In this document: piece by piece, positions 12,240-23,632 of the stretch
How the letters are laid out: each line of letters begins with the position of its first letter
How positions within the stretch are numbered: the first letter of the stretch is position 1
Source: Gordius sp. MW1
Taxonomy: Eukaryota; Nematomorpha; Gordioida; Gordea; Gordiidae
Direction: 5' to 3'
NCBI GenBank assembly: GCA_964036665.1
Contig: OZ038527.1
Location: forward strand, 8,773,835 to 8,837,834
Length of the DNA stretch: 64,000 nt
Translations under genes and position numbers: made by a program
The notes under the pieces: generated by a model
Database searches by the model: none
Told to the model about the DNA's origin: nothing
What the model saw: the letters and a program-made list of their open reading frames with translations, nothing else

Positions 12240-12610
12240 GATTTGTTTTGATAAGTTTCCTGCATCTTGACCCGGTGAGTGCCATGTCTTGACTACTCTT
12301 TAGTTTTCATAACTTTATCGCTTTGCCCGTTTCACGTGACACGGGGTCGTCCTCTTCCTCTCTTCTCCGGCACCTCCATGTCCAGTACTCAGTACTTTTC
12401 GATTTAGATGATTCGTTTCCCCTTAGTATATCTTCATACCACCTTAACTGATTTTCGTTAAATATGTCCGCCGAATATTCATTTTTTTCATGAGAAAGTC
12501 ATTTGTCATATTGTTGAGCTTAGTTTACCCCAAGCTCCACCGTAGAATTCTCATCTCTGTGGCTTTTATAAGCTTTCCTTCCCTGGTGTTTAATGCCGAT
12601 GCTTATTAAT
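12240..12610 (-). pseudogene. LINE reverse transcriptase C-terminal remnant
   Basis: Minus-strand translation yields EMRILRWSLGVTKLNNM, then LRWYEDILRGNE about 60 residues on, interrupted by frameshifts. The order EMRxLRW...LRWYGHVxRxxE is characteristic of the C-terminus of RTE/Jockey-type reverse transcriptases. It is a different family from the LINE at 5206. It is a fragment and not functional. Confidence 0.55.
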
Positions 12611-12659
12611 CAATTTTTTATTCCTCAATTAATTTAATATCATAATGTCAAGTTCGATA

Positions 12660-13225
12660 AAAAATAGGGTGTTTTTAAACTCACTTTGTTGTTCACACGT
12701 ATTCTACCTTTATTTAATTATTTTAATAATCCACAGTCCAGGTTTAAAATGCTCCATAAAATGGCCACTGTCTTGTTAATTTGTATGAGTAGTCCGGCCC
12801 GAGGCGAAAACCCATTTTTATTTTTGCGCCCGAATCGAGTCTGGAGCAACATCATAGGCGTAGCCAGGGGGGGTAGGGCAGGCCCTAAATGGCGAAAAAA
12901 AAATTTTCAATGCAAAAACCCTTAAAAATTAGAAAAAGAAATACGTTTTGCTTCCCCCCCCCCCTATTTAAACTTTTAAACGTTTTGCCCCCCCCTAATC
13001 CAAAACCTGGCTACGCCCATGAGCAACATCATTAATCTCGGTTATTTCCGAAACATGCTATAGAATATCCGGTTTGTTAGGTAACATATAAGAAACAAAA
13101 CAAAAGGTGACTGATGGTAATTACAATAACACGTTTAAATAGACATTCAATTTACAACCAATTAACAATCAATTAACATTACATTTCAATTCGAACGCTC
13201 AAGGTCAAGATAGTCTTTGCATACA
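12660..13225 (-). repeat. Putative 3' LTR of the Gypsy element
   Basis: Begins just after the purine tract (minus strand) and runs to about 12660, with an AATAAA-type signal at about 12700. The right edge is inferred from the purine tract. The left edge is approximate because no second copy exists to compare. Confidence 0.45.
12853..13021. mobile_element. CGTAGCCAGG MITE, copy A, 8-bp duplication
   Basis: Ends CATAGGCGTAGCCAGG and CCTGGCTACGCCCATG are inverted repeats, flanked by AGCAACAT on both sides (12845-12852, 13022-13029). The interior has G and C homopolymers and AAACCCTTAAAAATTAG. The element is non-coding and sits in the Gypsy LTR. The 8-bp duplication suggests hAT-type mobilisation. 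Confidence 0.85.
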
Positions 13226-13242
13226 TTACATTACTCCCCCTT

Positions 13243-14275
13243 TTAAAGTTGCTCTACATCGTATCGATCAGGTGGTTTGGATACCCTTTTTTGTTCTAGA
13301 ATGTTTCGCTCGGACACCGCACCTTGGTCAATCGTTGTTCTTTCCCGTAACTGATCTCCGTGTTTCCTTCTTGTATTTCCGTCTATATTAGCGTCATACG
13401 TAGTCGAACTTGTTCGTGCTTCTACAAGTCCTTCCCTCCATCCCGGACTTGTGTCATTATGTACCCACACCTGCTGCTCGGGTTCGAAGAATCTTTCTTG
13501 TGTCCATCGGTTTTTATAGTACTTTTGTTTCCAGATCGATTCTTCAACCTTGTCGCGAGTCGTTCTTCTGAGCTGGTCTAGCGTCGTACGAATCCTGCGA
13601 TTGAACATCGCCTCAGCCGGGCTAATACCTGTAGTCACGTTTTGACTACTACGCATGCTCATTAATACTTGTAGTAAGCTTAACGAGTCATTAACCCCCG
13701 ACTTTTTATTCGCATAGAACTTACTTTTAATAGTTCTAATATATCTCTCGGCTAAACCATTAGTTTTGGGGTGGTAGGGCGGTCCCGTAAATTGAACTAT
13801 GCCATTGTTTTTACAAAAAATTTTAAATTCCGTAGATTTAAATTGCGGACCATTGTCACTGACAATATATTTAGGTAACCCAAAACGCGCAAATATTGTC
13901 CTTAAATTTTGGATAATTTTTGTTGAGTTTATCTCGCCCAGCACCATTACTTCGGGCCATTTTGTAAAAGCATCAATGCAAACTAACCAATACTTCTTAT
14001 TAATGGGTCCCGCTAGATCTATGTGAACCCGTTCCCAAGGCTTGTTAGGAACGTTCCAAGCGTATAGGGGTACCTCTTTAATGTTTGGTCGTTCTTCTTG
14101 GCAATATTTACAAGTGTTAACGTATTTTTCTATGTCTACGTCAATTTATTCCAGTACACATAGTATCTCCCTAATGACTTCATAGCCACGATTCCCGGAT
14201 GACCATCATGTAAAATTTTAAGAATATCTGGCCTTAATTTTTCCGGAATTATAAGTCGATCTTTATAAAATAAAA
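13243..14275 (-). pseudogene. Gypsy integrase (distal part of pol)
   Basis: The N-terminal HHCC zinc finger reads HDGHPGIVAMKSLGRYYVYW with a CKYC pair downstream. The catalytic core shows HIDLAGP, VSDNGPQF and HPKTNGLAERYIRTIK, so the D, D and E residues are present. The C-terminal part is basic and ends in a stop at 13243. The frame changes near 14150. It was severed from its reverse transcriptase by the insertion at 14276-17486; joining across the insertion restores the expected order. In family terms it inserts cDNA into the genome; this copy cannot be made as one polyprotein. Confidence 0.8.
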
Positions 14276-17200
14276 CTCGGGCCTTCGGCCCTCGTGGGAA
14301 GGGGGAAAAGGGAAGGGGAGGAGGGGAAGGGAGGGGGGGACGACTCATCTATACTCCGTATAAATGTATCATATTTGCTATGCAATTTATGGGCGAGAAA
14401 GGTGGGAAGGGGCGAGAATGCCTATAGGGGGTATTAAATGCAAAAGAATTGGACTGACGGGCATAGGGTAATTATTAATGTTAACCTATTCAAAAACGAA
14501 AAAAAAATTCCGATTTTGGCCAATGGTCATTTTTTTCAATGGTCAGTAGCCTGAGGACGGTCAAAAAGTCATATTGAGAAGTTTTTATGTTATTTATATA
14601 GATAATGAAATAATATATTATATAATAAAATGAAACAATAATAGAAAATCAATATATTATAGATAATTTAACAAATATAAATTATTATGAAAAATGGAGG
14701 GCCGCAAAAAAATTATAAAATATTTTTTTGGGGGGGGGGCCACCTGTAAAAAAGGCTACGAACCACTGATTTAAAAACTTCAGCAATAGGCGTTTTTTGA
14801 TCATCGATTATTCAAGAATTTGGTTAAGTATTTTATAGTGATTTTGGGAGGTTTAAAAGTTAAAAGATGAAAAAATGTACAGGAAAATTTACGTAAATAA
14901 GAACTTAAAAATCACGAGGAAAAATAAACATAAAAGTTAAATACTCAAATAAAAAGATTAAGAAATTTAGAGGGCAATGGCATAATAAAAAACAGTTAAG
15001 ATACGTAATTTTGGCTAATTAACTTATAATTCGCAGATTTTGTCACATGCTTAAATGGACTTTTAATTAAATAGCCACTATAAAATTACTCTTTAATCCC
15101 ATTTTATTTATGGGATGTCGTCTATAAAAACAATTAGGATTTTAAAAAATCCCACAATTAAATAGCGACTTTTTGTCACGTTAAAATTGAGTTATACGTA
15201 TTGGTAAATTTGGCACGAAGTAATTTAGTAAGAATAGCGGTGAAGCGGGGTTGAGAGATGATCTCTCTTTCTTTCTTCATCTCCTCCACTCCCGCCCCCT
15301 AGCGGGGGGCGGATAAGAGAGGAAGATGGGGGGGGGGGGGGGGGTAGGGGTTTAACCTTGGCATAGCGCCATTGAAAAAAAATCAATATAAAATAACGAA
15401 GGAATTATTTCCCCCTCTCCCCTTTTAATTGCTATATAATAATTAATAGGCGCGGTAGGGTAACCCCCAATACGGATACCGATACCGTTTTGTCGACCCA
15501 AATCAGTTTTTAGACATTTTCCTGCCTAAAAATAAGGTCTAATTTAAAAGGTCCATTTTTACAGCGTATTAACTGTACATGAATAATTTAGCGTTTAGCT
15601 ATGATTTTAGATCACCGTGTAATGTGTTCATGCTAAAATAAGCCCAATTAGTGCCTAAAAGGCATACAAATATGGCTATATGTTCATTTAAAACTAAATG
15701 TATGTGTGGTTCTACCTAAATCAAGGGAAGGGGTATTAAAATTTTATAATCTTCAAAGATATAATTTTTTTAATACTTGAAAAGGCAAAAAGATGGAACC
15801 AAGAGGTAAAAATAATATATATTTTTAGATAAATAAGTCAAGAAAATTGTAGCAGGTATGTCTAGTCCAGGTTTACTTATTCAATAATAATATAAGCTAA
15901 CTACCTGACAGACTTCGAAGATTGGTTATCTCTAGCATATATTATTTTTATTTTAAAATTGTTATTAAAAATTCTATTATACATTTTGACTTATTCACGT
16001 GCGGTGTAATATCTATGACACGTAGAGAAATTTTACTAGTTATATAAACTTACGCGCGCCATCTAATAAAGTACAATTCGTGTTTAATAGTTTAATAGAA
16101 GATTGAATTTAATAGAAAGAACGGGCTATGATTATACCTTTGAAGGAGGTTTCAAATTTTGTGTTATTTTCTATCAATATATTGTATCGTAAATTAGAAT
16201 CTAATTCCTATATTTTTTTAACTATTACTTTTTAGGTTTTCTATGAAATCACAATCTAATTAAATGAAATATATTAACCCAATAAAAAAATATATATGCA
16301 TTTATAAGGTTAAAAATATATTACATAGTTGGCTGTCTGTTAGACCATCTATAATAAATTTTTAGATTATATATAAAATTTGGCCAATGGTCATTTTTTT
16401 CCATTGGTCAGTACCAACAGATACTTTATAAGTCAATAATAGCCAAAAAAACGAAAAAAAATTTTTGATGCTCACTTTGGCCAATGGTCATTTTTTTCCA
16501 TTGGTCTGCAGCCAGGACACGTTAAAAGTCGATATAAATACATAAGAGTCAAAAAGAAATGAAAAAAAAATTTTCGATTCACACTTTGGCCAGTGGTCAT
16601 TTTTTTTATTGGTCAGTACCAAGAGATAGTCTATTAATATATAAGAGCCAAAAATAACGAAAAAAATTTTTTTGATTAACATTTTGGCCAATGGTCATTT
16701 TCTTCCATTGGTCAGCAGCCAGTGGAAGGCCAAAAAGCCATATTATCAATGGTAGTAACAATAACAATATATTAATTAAAAAAAAATAACAAAATTTTTT
16801 TTTTAATTTTTTGGCCTCTTCGGGATTCGAACCACAGATCTGAATAGGCATATTGTGGGGGGGGGGCACAGGGACCCATATCAGTAGAGGCATAGGCTTT
16901 GTTAGGGGAGTGCATAGGGTAATTGTCAATGTTAGCCAAAAAAACGAAAAATATAATTTCGATACACATTTTGGCCAATGGTCATTTTTTCCATCGGTCA
17001 GCAGCCAGCGGACGGCCAAAAAGTCATAATAGCAATGGTAGTAACAGGAACAATCATAATAGTCAAAAAAAACGAAAAAAAACTTGGATTCACATTTTGG
17101 CCAATGGTCATTTTTTTCATTGGTCAGCACCCAACGGACGGCCAAAAAGTCTTATTATCAATGGTAGTAACAAGAACAATCATAAGAGTCAAAAAAAATT

Positions 17201-17486
17201 CCGGTATTCGAACCCAAAACCTAGTTAAATAATTAAATAGGGGCACAGGGACCCATATCAGTAGATGCATAGGCCCTTGTAGTGGAGGGCATAGGGTAAT
17301 TATCAATGTTAACCTATTCAAAAACGACAGTAGCCTGCGGACGGTCAAAAAGTCATATTATCAATGGTATTAACAAGAACAAAATATTAATTTAATTAAA
17401 TATATACATTGAAGGGTAAACGGACGGACATCAACGGACAGACATCAACGGACAACCAAAAACGAGCCCATAAATTGCATAGCAAT
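14276..17486 (+). mobile_element. Composite hairpin-ended element, copy 3, TAAAA duplication, inside Gypsy pol
   Basis: Starts CTCGGGCCTTCGGCCC and ends GCATAGCAAT, flanked by TAAAA on both sides (14271-14275, 17487-17491). The Gypsy frame resumes across it, which fixes the borders. Each end has a 5-bp stem with a 3-nt loop (GGGCC-TTC-GGCCC; ATTGC-ATA-GCAAT). Inside are AT-rich DNA (14600-16370), a GA/CT-rich block at about 15240-15345, and at least five tRNA-like repeat units (16370-17400), with segments like CGGGATTCGAACCACAG at about 16821. No open frame resembles a transposase, so it is presumably mobilised in trans. I cannot assign it to a known superfamily. Confidence 0.75.
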
Positions 17487-17491
17487 TAAAA

Positions 17492-19390
17492 GATTATTTT
17501 CGAAAGAAATGTAATTTCTTAAGTGCAGGTATTTTCGTACGTTATCGTTACTTGAAGAGCCTTGCCATCTATTTTTAAATTGCTCTATAACTTCTTTTTG
17601 TACATTATCTTTATTGTTTCCTCTACAATATTTTTTTGTATTCAAAATCAAGTCATCGATTAATTGTAATTTAATTCTTCGTATATCATTATCTATGTTT
17701 AAATTATGAGGTGAATCCTTTGGGCATAACCGAGAAAGTGCATCAGCACACTGATTAGATTTTCCTGGGATGTATTTTATATCATAATCATATTGAAGTA
17801 ATTTAATTGCCCATCTTAGTAACCTATTATTGGTTATTTCACTAAGATCCTGGGTTGTCCCAAAAATATTTATAAGAGGGTGGTGATCTGTCTGAATTGT
17901 GAATTTAAGACCATAAATATACTGATGGAATTTATTTATCGCATAAATTGCTGCCGATGCCTCTCTGTCGATGACAGAGTAATTTTTTTCAGCGGGATTT
18001 AGGGAACGAGAGGCGTAGGCAATAGGTTTTTCTTGGCCTGAGGAAAACTGCGCTATAACTGCTCCTAAACCTAAATCTGACGCGTCGATTGAAATTATGA
18101 TAGGCAATTCTTTTTGATAAGGCACTATAGTTTTACTGTTAGAAATTATAGTTTTAACTTTTTCAAAAGTCAATTTTTCTAAATCGCCCCAACCCATTTT
18201 GTATTTATGGAAGTTAATTTGTATAAAGGAGCGCAATTTATCTGGAGTTTGGGGATAAAAGTTTTTAACTAGTTTACCAAAGAACAAAGTTCCTTTTTGT
18301 TTTCGGGTCGTTTAAAACTTTTAATCTTTAGAACCTTATTCTCACTCGCTGTTATACCTTTATTATTAATTATATGTCCTAAGTATTTGACAGACTTTTT
18401 GAATAGTTGCATTTTTGTTTGAGATGTTTTTAAACCAACAGTTTGAAAGAGATTTAATACTATAACTAATTTGTTTAAGTGATCCTTTTCGTTTTTACCG
18501 CTAATTATAACATCGTCCATAAAGACGCTCACCCCGGGTATGTTATTAACCAATTGTCTCATAAACCTATGAAAGATAATCAGCGCTGTTGTAAGCCCAA
18601 ACTAATCTCTTATATCGAAAATATCCTATATGCGTTGATATGTTTAAATATTTCCTTGATTTCTCATCAAGTCAAGTTGTAAAAAGGCATCTTTGAGGTT
18701 AATGATAGAAATTTTTTTACCTCCGGCTATTCTTTCAGCCACGTCGCTGAAAGTCGGCGAAATATTCTGATCTTTAGCCAAGTGTTGATTTATGGTTAAA
18801 CGAAAATCACCACATATACGCACCTGCCCTGTTTTCTTCTTAACATTTACAGTTGGCCTAGCCCATTTAATTGGCGTTAAAGTAGGATTAACTTTTTCAA
18901 TGACGTCTTCGTTAAGTAGCCGTTGTAGTTCATCTTCTACAGCTTGTCGTAGTGGAAACGGTACTCTTCTTGCTGCAAACATTTTTGGCATCGCGTTATC
19001 ATTGATTTTGAGCGTCACTTTGAAATCTTTTACTTTTCCTAATTTTTCGCAAAAGACGTGGGAAAATTGTTTTATAATTGCATGTACATTTGAAGGTATT
19101 TCAATAATAGAATTTAGGCAAACCAACTTTGGTAAAGTTAAGTTAAATTTTGAGATAAATGGCATACCGAATATTGCTGAACCTTTACCTTTGATGACAT
19201 AAATATCTAAATACTTTGTCACACCACCAACGTCCACCTTCACTTTGGTTTTACCAAGTGTTGAAATAGCCGTTCTACCATAGCCGTATATCTTCGGAGC
19301 TTGGCAAAGTTTAGGCTTGCCGATTCGAGACCACGTTATTTCATCAATGACGCTACATGCCGCACCCGTATCGAAGATCTTTCATAGGGC
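17492..19390 (-). pseudogene. Gypsy protease, reverse transcriptase and RNase H
   Basis: Minus strand, right to left. An aspartic protease has FDTGAACSVI at about 19375. The reverse transcriptase has RICGDFR, then IINLKDAFLQLDL where the first catalytic aspartate of motif A is asparagine, and FMDDVIISG at about 18510. RNase H has SIDASDLGLGA, DREASAAIYAI, TDHHPL and CADALSR (about 17740). Frameshifts lie near 18650 and 18280. It belongs with the integrase at 13243-14275. With the missing motif A aspartate and the frameshifts this copy is inactive. Confidence 0.82.
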
Positions 19391-20461
19391 ACATCATTAA
19401 TTCGTACGTTGATGTGAGCTTTGGTGTGCTGATCGAAGTCGTGGTTGATCTTCTTAGAGGTCCGAAGTGAGATATATCAACATTTATTGGCACTTTGTTA
19501 AAAGTATTTTCATTTTTCTCCTTATTTAACGCGCAAAAAATGACAAAATTAGATTTTTTAATTCATTTAGCCACGCAGGAGGGGACACGACCGTCCTATA
19601 ATAGTAATTGACGTGAAAAATAAGCAAAAAAATGACTTTGATTTAATGTTTAAAATCGTAAAAAGTTTCCATTTTCCGCAGCACATGCCTACATTATTAC
19701 ACTACACTACCTACACGCATGACGTCCTAGAAAATACTATATATTAAAGAACTGTATATTCAAATTTTCAAAGAACACGATTACGTATTACGTCATGAAA
19801 TTGCGTTTGATTGAAATTTTATTAAACGTCAAAACATATAAAACTAAATAACTTGACCATCTTATGACTTAGAGATTTGAAATATAGTTTAAAACCTAGA
19901 CTCAGACCTACCAAATATTCGCAGAAATTTCCATCTAGATCGGTTTTTATTTACAATTTAAAACCACTTTGCATAAAAAACATGGCATCTTTTTTTATTT
20001 AAAATTGAAAACCATTTTGCATAAAAAACTTGGCAAGTGTAATAAATTACTGAGCAAATATACAAAAATTTGAACATTTAATAAAAAACTTAATATTTAA
20101 TTAAAATTTAAAACCACGTTGCATAAAAAACTTGGCAAGTGTAATAAACTACTGAGCAAATAAATAAAAATCTGAACATTTAATAAAAAACTCAACATTT
20201 AATTAAAATAACATAATTACTTAAAGGTGAATTTTTTATGAATAAAATGGAATATGAGGGTAAAAAGTAAAAAACTGTATACTCAAATTTTCAAAGAACA
20301 CGATAGATACTCTGTACGTCATGAGGTTGCTTTTGATTGACATTTTATTAAACGTCAAAACTAAATAACTTGACCGTCTTTCGCAGAAATTTCCATCCAA
20401 TTCGGTCTATTCGGAGGAGTTGAGGACCAAACACCGTGACGCGAGAATTTTATATATTAGA
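19391..20461 (-). mobile_element. Non-autonomous Helitron fragment with internal duplications
   Basis: The minus strand from 20461 begins TCTAATATATAAAATTCTCG, a Helitron-type 5' end that matches 40712 and 53931. The following region GATGGAAATTTCTGCGAA occurs twice (about 19925 and 20387), so the 5' part is duplicated. A unit of about 110 bp with GCATAAAAAACTTGGCAAGT is tandemly repeated at about 20018 and 20122. No coding sequence. The 3' end was not located; the right part of 19391-19700 may be Gypsy-derived. Confidence 0.5.
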
Positions 20462-20707
20462 TATATAATATAATATATACTGTATATATTTATTTATGTA
20501 ATTTACTCTTTTTAATTTAATAATTTAGATCCTATGTCTAGTAAATATTTTCGTTATTATCGGTTTCCCCATTTTGCGTATGTTTCGCTTAAGAAATTTA
20601 GAGGTATGCCATGATAATTCAATTCTAAATCTTAACAGACTTATGATTCAATCTATAATGTTATTTAAACAGTGAAAAATGCTCTCAATATCAATCGGTA
20701 AGCAGGC

Positions 20708-20885
20708 CAGAGCCCTGCAAAGTCATTTTTTGAACCTGACCCAAAAGCTATTAATTTTTGAACCCGACTCGACCCGAGGGCATTTTGAATTTTTAAACCC
20801 TAACCCGACCCAAAAGCGTTTTGATTTTTCAACCCGAACCGGACCCGAAAGCGTTTTAAACCAAACCCGACCCGAATGTAGAAAA
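20708..20885 (+). mobile_element. Left half of a hAT-type element with GACCCGA array
   Basis: Starts CAGAGCCCTGCA, the same end as at 44468, followed by degenerate repeats of AACCCGACCCGA spaced by TTTTGAATTTTT. No right end or duplication was found, so this looks like a solo end. Confidence 0.5.
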
Positions 20886-21187
20886 AAGTGATTGGTGTAA
20901 AATTGATTTTGATGGATTTAAATGGCAACAAAATATTATCTCCCCCAAAAAAACAACGGATTTAACAACATTTTAAAACATGTTTGTCAAAAGTGAAAGC
21001 ATTAGGAAAACAGTAAATACTAATTTAGAAATGTTTGTATATTTCATCTAAAGTATCTCTCATAATTCTTTGGCTATGTTTATAGATTTGGGCAGCTAAG
21101 TTAATATTAAATAATATACATTTTATTATTAATATAATTTTACCAGCGGTATATGCATATCTTGCCTTAAATGGACTGCATTAAGGC

Positions 21188-21353
21188 CATGAGCGTAGCC
21201 AGGTTTTGGATTAGGGGGGGGGGGCGAAAATTTTTAAAGTTCAATTAGGGGGGGGGGGGGGCAAAACATTAAATCTTTTAATTTTTAAGGGTTTATGCAT
21301 TGATATTTTTTTTGTCCTTTAGGGGGCGCCTCCCCCCCCTGGCTACGCCCATG
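21188..21353. mobile_element. CGTAGCCAGG MITE, copy B, 8-bp duplication
   Basis: Ends CATGAGCGTAGCCAGG and CCTGGCTACGCCCATG are flanked by ATTAAGGC on both sides (21180-21187, 21354-21361). Two G homopolymers and a C homopolymer lie inside. Non-coding. Confidence 0.9.
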
Positions 21354-21399
21354 ATTAAGGCATATTTAATTAAATTAAAGTTTCAATCTGCTTCATCAT

Positions 21400-22283
21400 T
21401 CCTATTTATCCCGACAATCTACAAATAATCGGAGACGCCAACAATTTTGGAAATCTACCAGACCGATTTGGTTCAAAATTTCACACTTCATTCCTGACAC
21501 TCTGGAATGCGATAAAAATATGCACAATCATCATTTGGGATGAATGTACGATGGCACATAAAAAAGCACTCCAGGCGCTGGATTGTATACTCCGAGATTT
21601 GAGACAGATTGCACGTCCTATGGGAGGAGCTCTCTTGCTGCTAGCCGGTGACTTCCGTCAAACCTTGCCAGTCATCCCAAAGTCAACACCCTCAGATGAG
21701 CTTAATGCTTGCCTGAAAGCGTCATATCATTGGAGAAGTGTGAAGATAATCACGCTAACCAACATGCGTGTTCATTTACTTCAAGATGATTCGGCGCAAC
21801 CATTTGCTAACCAACTGTTGGACTTGGGAGACGGTAAATTTCCAATTGAACCTACAACGCACAAAACATCATTTCAATCGCACTTTTGCAAAATACAGTC
21901 ATCGATGGAAGATGTCGTAAATATGGTGTTCCCGGAAATTCTTATTAACATCACAAATCACGACTGGCTTTATGAACGGGCTATCTTGGCTCCGAAGAAT
22001 GACGACGTGTACAAAATAAATAATCGCATTCTATTGAACATTCCCGGTGAACCATTTACTTACACATCTGTTGACACAGATATCGATGCAGATCAGGCGG
22101 TGAATTATCCAACTGAATTTCTAAATTCATTGGAACCATCGGGAATGCCACCTCACAAATTGATTCTGAAAATTGGTTCACCTATAATGATCCTTCGCAA
22201 TTTAAATCCACCTAAGTTGTGTAACGGAACCAGCATCGGGAACCCGGGTAAATGGCAAAACAACGTTTGCCGGGTTCATCTAG
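21400..22283 (+). mobile_element. Deleted Helitron with 3' hairpin and CTAG end
   Basis: The 3' end reads GGCAAAACAACGTTTGCC (hairpin) then GGGTTCATCTAG at 22283. The segment at 21450-21505 (CTACCAGACCGATTTGGTTC) matches the 5' body of the adjacent Helitron at 22330-22391, and it is joined directly to the middle of the helicase gene. Both sides of the helicase are therefore deleted. The exact 5' TC is not certain. Confidence 0.65.
21512..22257 (+). pseudogene. Helitron helicase (PIF1-like) fragment
   Basis: The frame holds IIIWDECTMAHKKALQALD (Walker B region, at about 21527), LLAGDFRQTLPVIP at about 21644, LTNMRVH at about 21757 and KIGSPIMILRNLNPPKLCNG near 22200. These are the PIF1-family helicase motifs of the Helitron Rep-Hel protein. 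The Walker A region upstream and the final motifs downstream are missing, and the reading frame runs straight into the Helitron 3' terminus. The fragment is not functional. In intact Helitrons this domain unwinds DNA for rolling-circle transposition. Confidence 0.8.
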
Positions 22284-22615
22284 TCTTATATATAAAAATG
22301 AAACTATGTGTGTATATATGCCGCCACCAATTTTGGAAAACTACCAGACCGATTTGGCTCAAAATTTCACAGTTTATTCCTGACACTCCGGAGCATGTTT
22401 TAAGATTTGTTTGAGCCAAATCGGTCCAGTAGTTTTCGAGTATTCGTGCGCGTTGCAGTGTATACGGAAATAGAAAATAGACGTAATAGAACATATAGAC
22501 ATCAAACTTTATTTTTACTTCAATAACCGCTTTATCATCATATATGCCCTAAAATTCCAACATAATTTAATACACCCGGGTAAATGGCAAAACAACGTTT
22601 GCCGGGTTCATCTAG
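22284..22615 (+). mobile_element. Non-autonomous Helitron, inserted flush against the previous Helitron
   Basis: Begins TCTTATATATAAAAATG at 22284, directly after the CTAG of the previous element, and ends with hairpin GGCAAAACAACGTTTGCC and TCATCTAG at 22615, followed by T. It is 332 bp and carries an inner inverted repeat around GACCGATTTGGCTCAAA (about 22346 and 22410). No coding sequence. Confidence 0.75.
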
Positions 22616-22669
22616 TTGTAATATATAATATATTGGTTTTATGAATTTATAAAAGATGTTTGTACATTT

Positions 22670-22816
22670 TAAAAAAAAATTTAAAAAAGGAACTTCAAAA
22701 GGAACTGGAACTAGTTCCTTTTTTAAAATGAGGAACTAGGAACTGGAATTAGTTCCATTTTAGGCAAAGGAATTGGAACTTGACAAGTTCCTTTTTAAAA
22801 GGAATTTTTAACAGCT
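22670..22816 (-). mobile_element. hAT-type half element with GGAACT array
   Basis: Degenerate repeats of GGAACT and AGTTCC (about 22690-22800) end at AACAGCTCTA (about 22816). The design matches the other hAT-type ends in the window, but the opposite terminus is absent, so the start is approximate. Confidence 0.4.
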
Positions 22817-23632
22817 CTACCTATAATATAAAGTGAAATGCTGAAAAGAATCATATAAAACTTAATTCTTTGTACTGAACACCAAAATGCTACTAACTAA
22901 ACGTTAATTTGGGGTATTATAGATTGTCATATACGGAGGCTGACGCATTTCTGATTCAAATCTAAATCGACCTAGTAAAAAGGATGACAGCAGTGAGAGT
23001 TTTAACTTTAAAGTTGATAGTGGTAGAGGTTCAACAAGGTTACTTAGAAAAGATTAGGTTTGAAACTCAATAAAAAACCAATCGAGTATAGAGACGAACC
23101 GTCCAGCGAGGTCCAAGGGACTGAGTTTATTATTCTTTTTTTATAAACCTTTGCAGCTTTTGATAGAACAATTAATAATATTAGGCATACCCTAACCGAA
23201 GGCTTATAACCTGATATTACTATTCTTGTGCATAGCAATGATTGTTAATGTCCATTTTCAAACATAACCCTCTCGCAACAAATATATCAACCATCTAGAG
23301 AATCAAATTTTCTACATTTTTAAGTAAGTCTTCGCTTTATTTTAATTAATATTTCATATGTAGTCTCGCCACAAAGTCCGATAAAACGACCCTATATGTT
23401 ATTATATTAGTTCATGTGTTCCTAATAAAAACAATTTTTTAAAATCGGATTGGAAAAGTTAATGTAACTATATATACACAAATAGATGTGCATAAGTTTT
23501 GATTACTTGAATTTAACCTATAAATGCTTGATTTGAACTTTTCCCACCTATTTCTAGGTTAATTTATTAATAAATAATTTAAATAGTAAAAAACAAGTGT
23601 AATCGTTATATATGTAAGCAATTGCTTCTATC
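22817..23632. other. Spacer downstream of WDR59
   Basis: AT-rich with no recognisable gene or repeat. The WDR59 3' untranslated region and polyadenylation site must lie near 23550-23632 on the minus strand. Confidence 0.4.

Larger units (their letters stand above)
12660..19390 (-). mobile_element. Gypsy-type LTR retrotransposon (5' incomplete, split by an insertion)
   Basis: Minus-strand element. From right to left: protease and reverse transcriptase/RNase H (17487-19390), integrase (13243-14275), purine tract AAAAGGGGGAG at about 13228-13238, and an LTR-like region (about 12660-13225) that is itself split by a MITE at 12853-13021. The internal region is cut by the 3.2-kb composite element at 14276-17486. 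No second LTR was found on the right side, so the element is truncated at its 5' end or the LTR lies in unrecognised sequence near 19.4 kb. Confidence 0.8.

Noticed and set aside
16488..17348. Several long overlapping frames on both strands
   Set aside because: They arise from repetition of one non-coding unit; the translations are repeats of the same peptide with no protein-like features.
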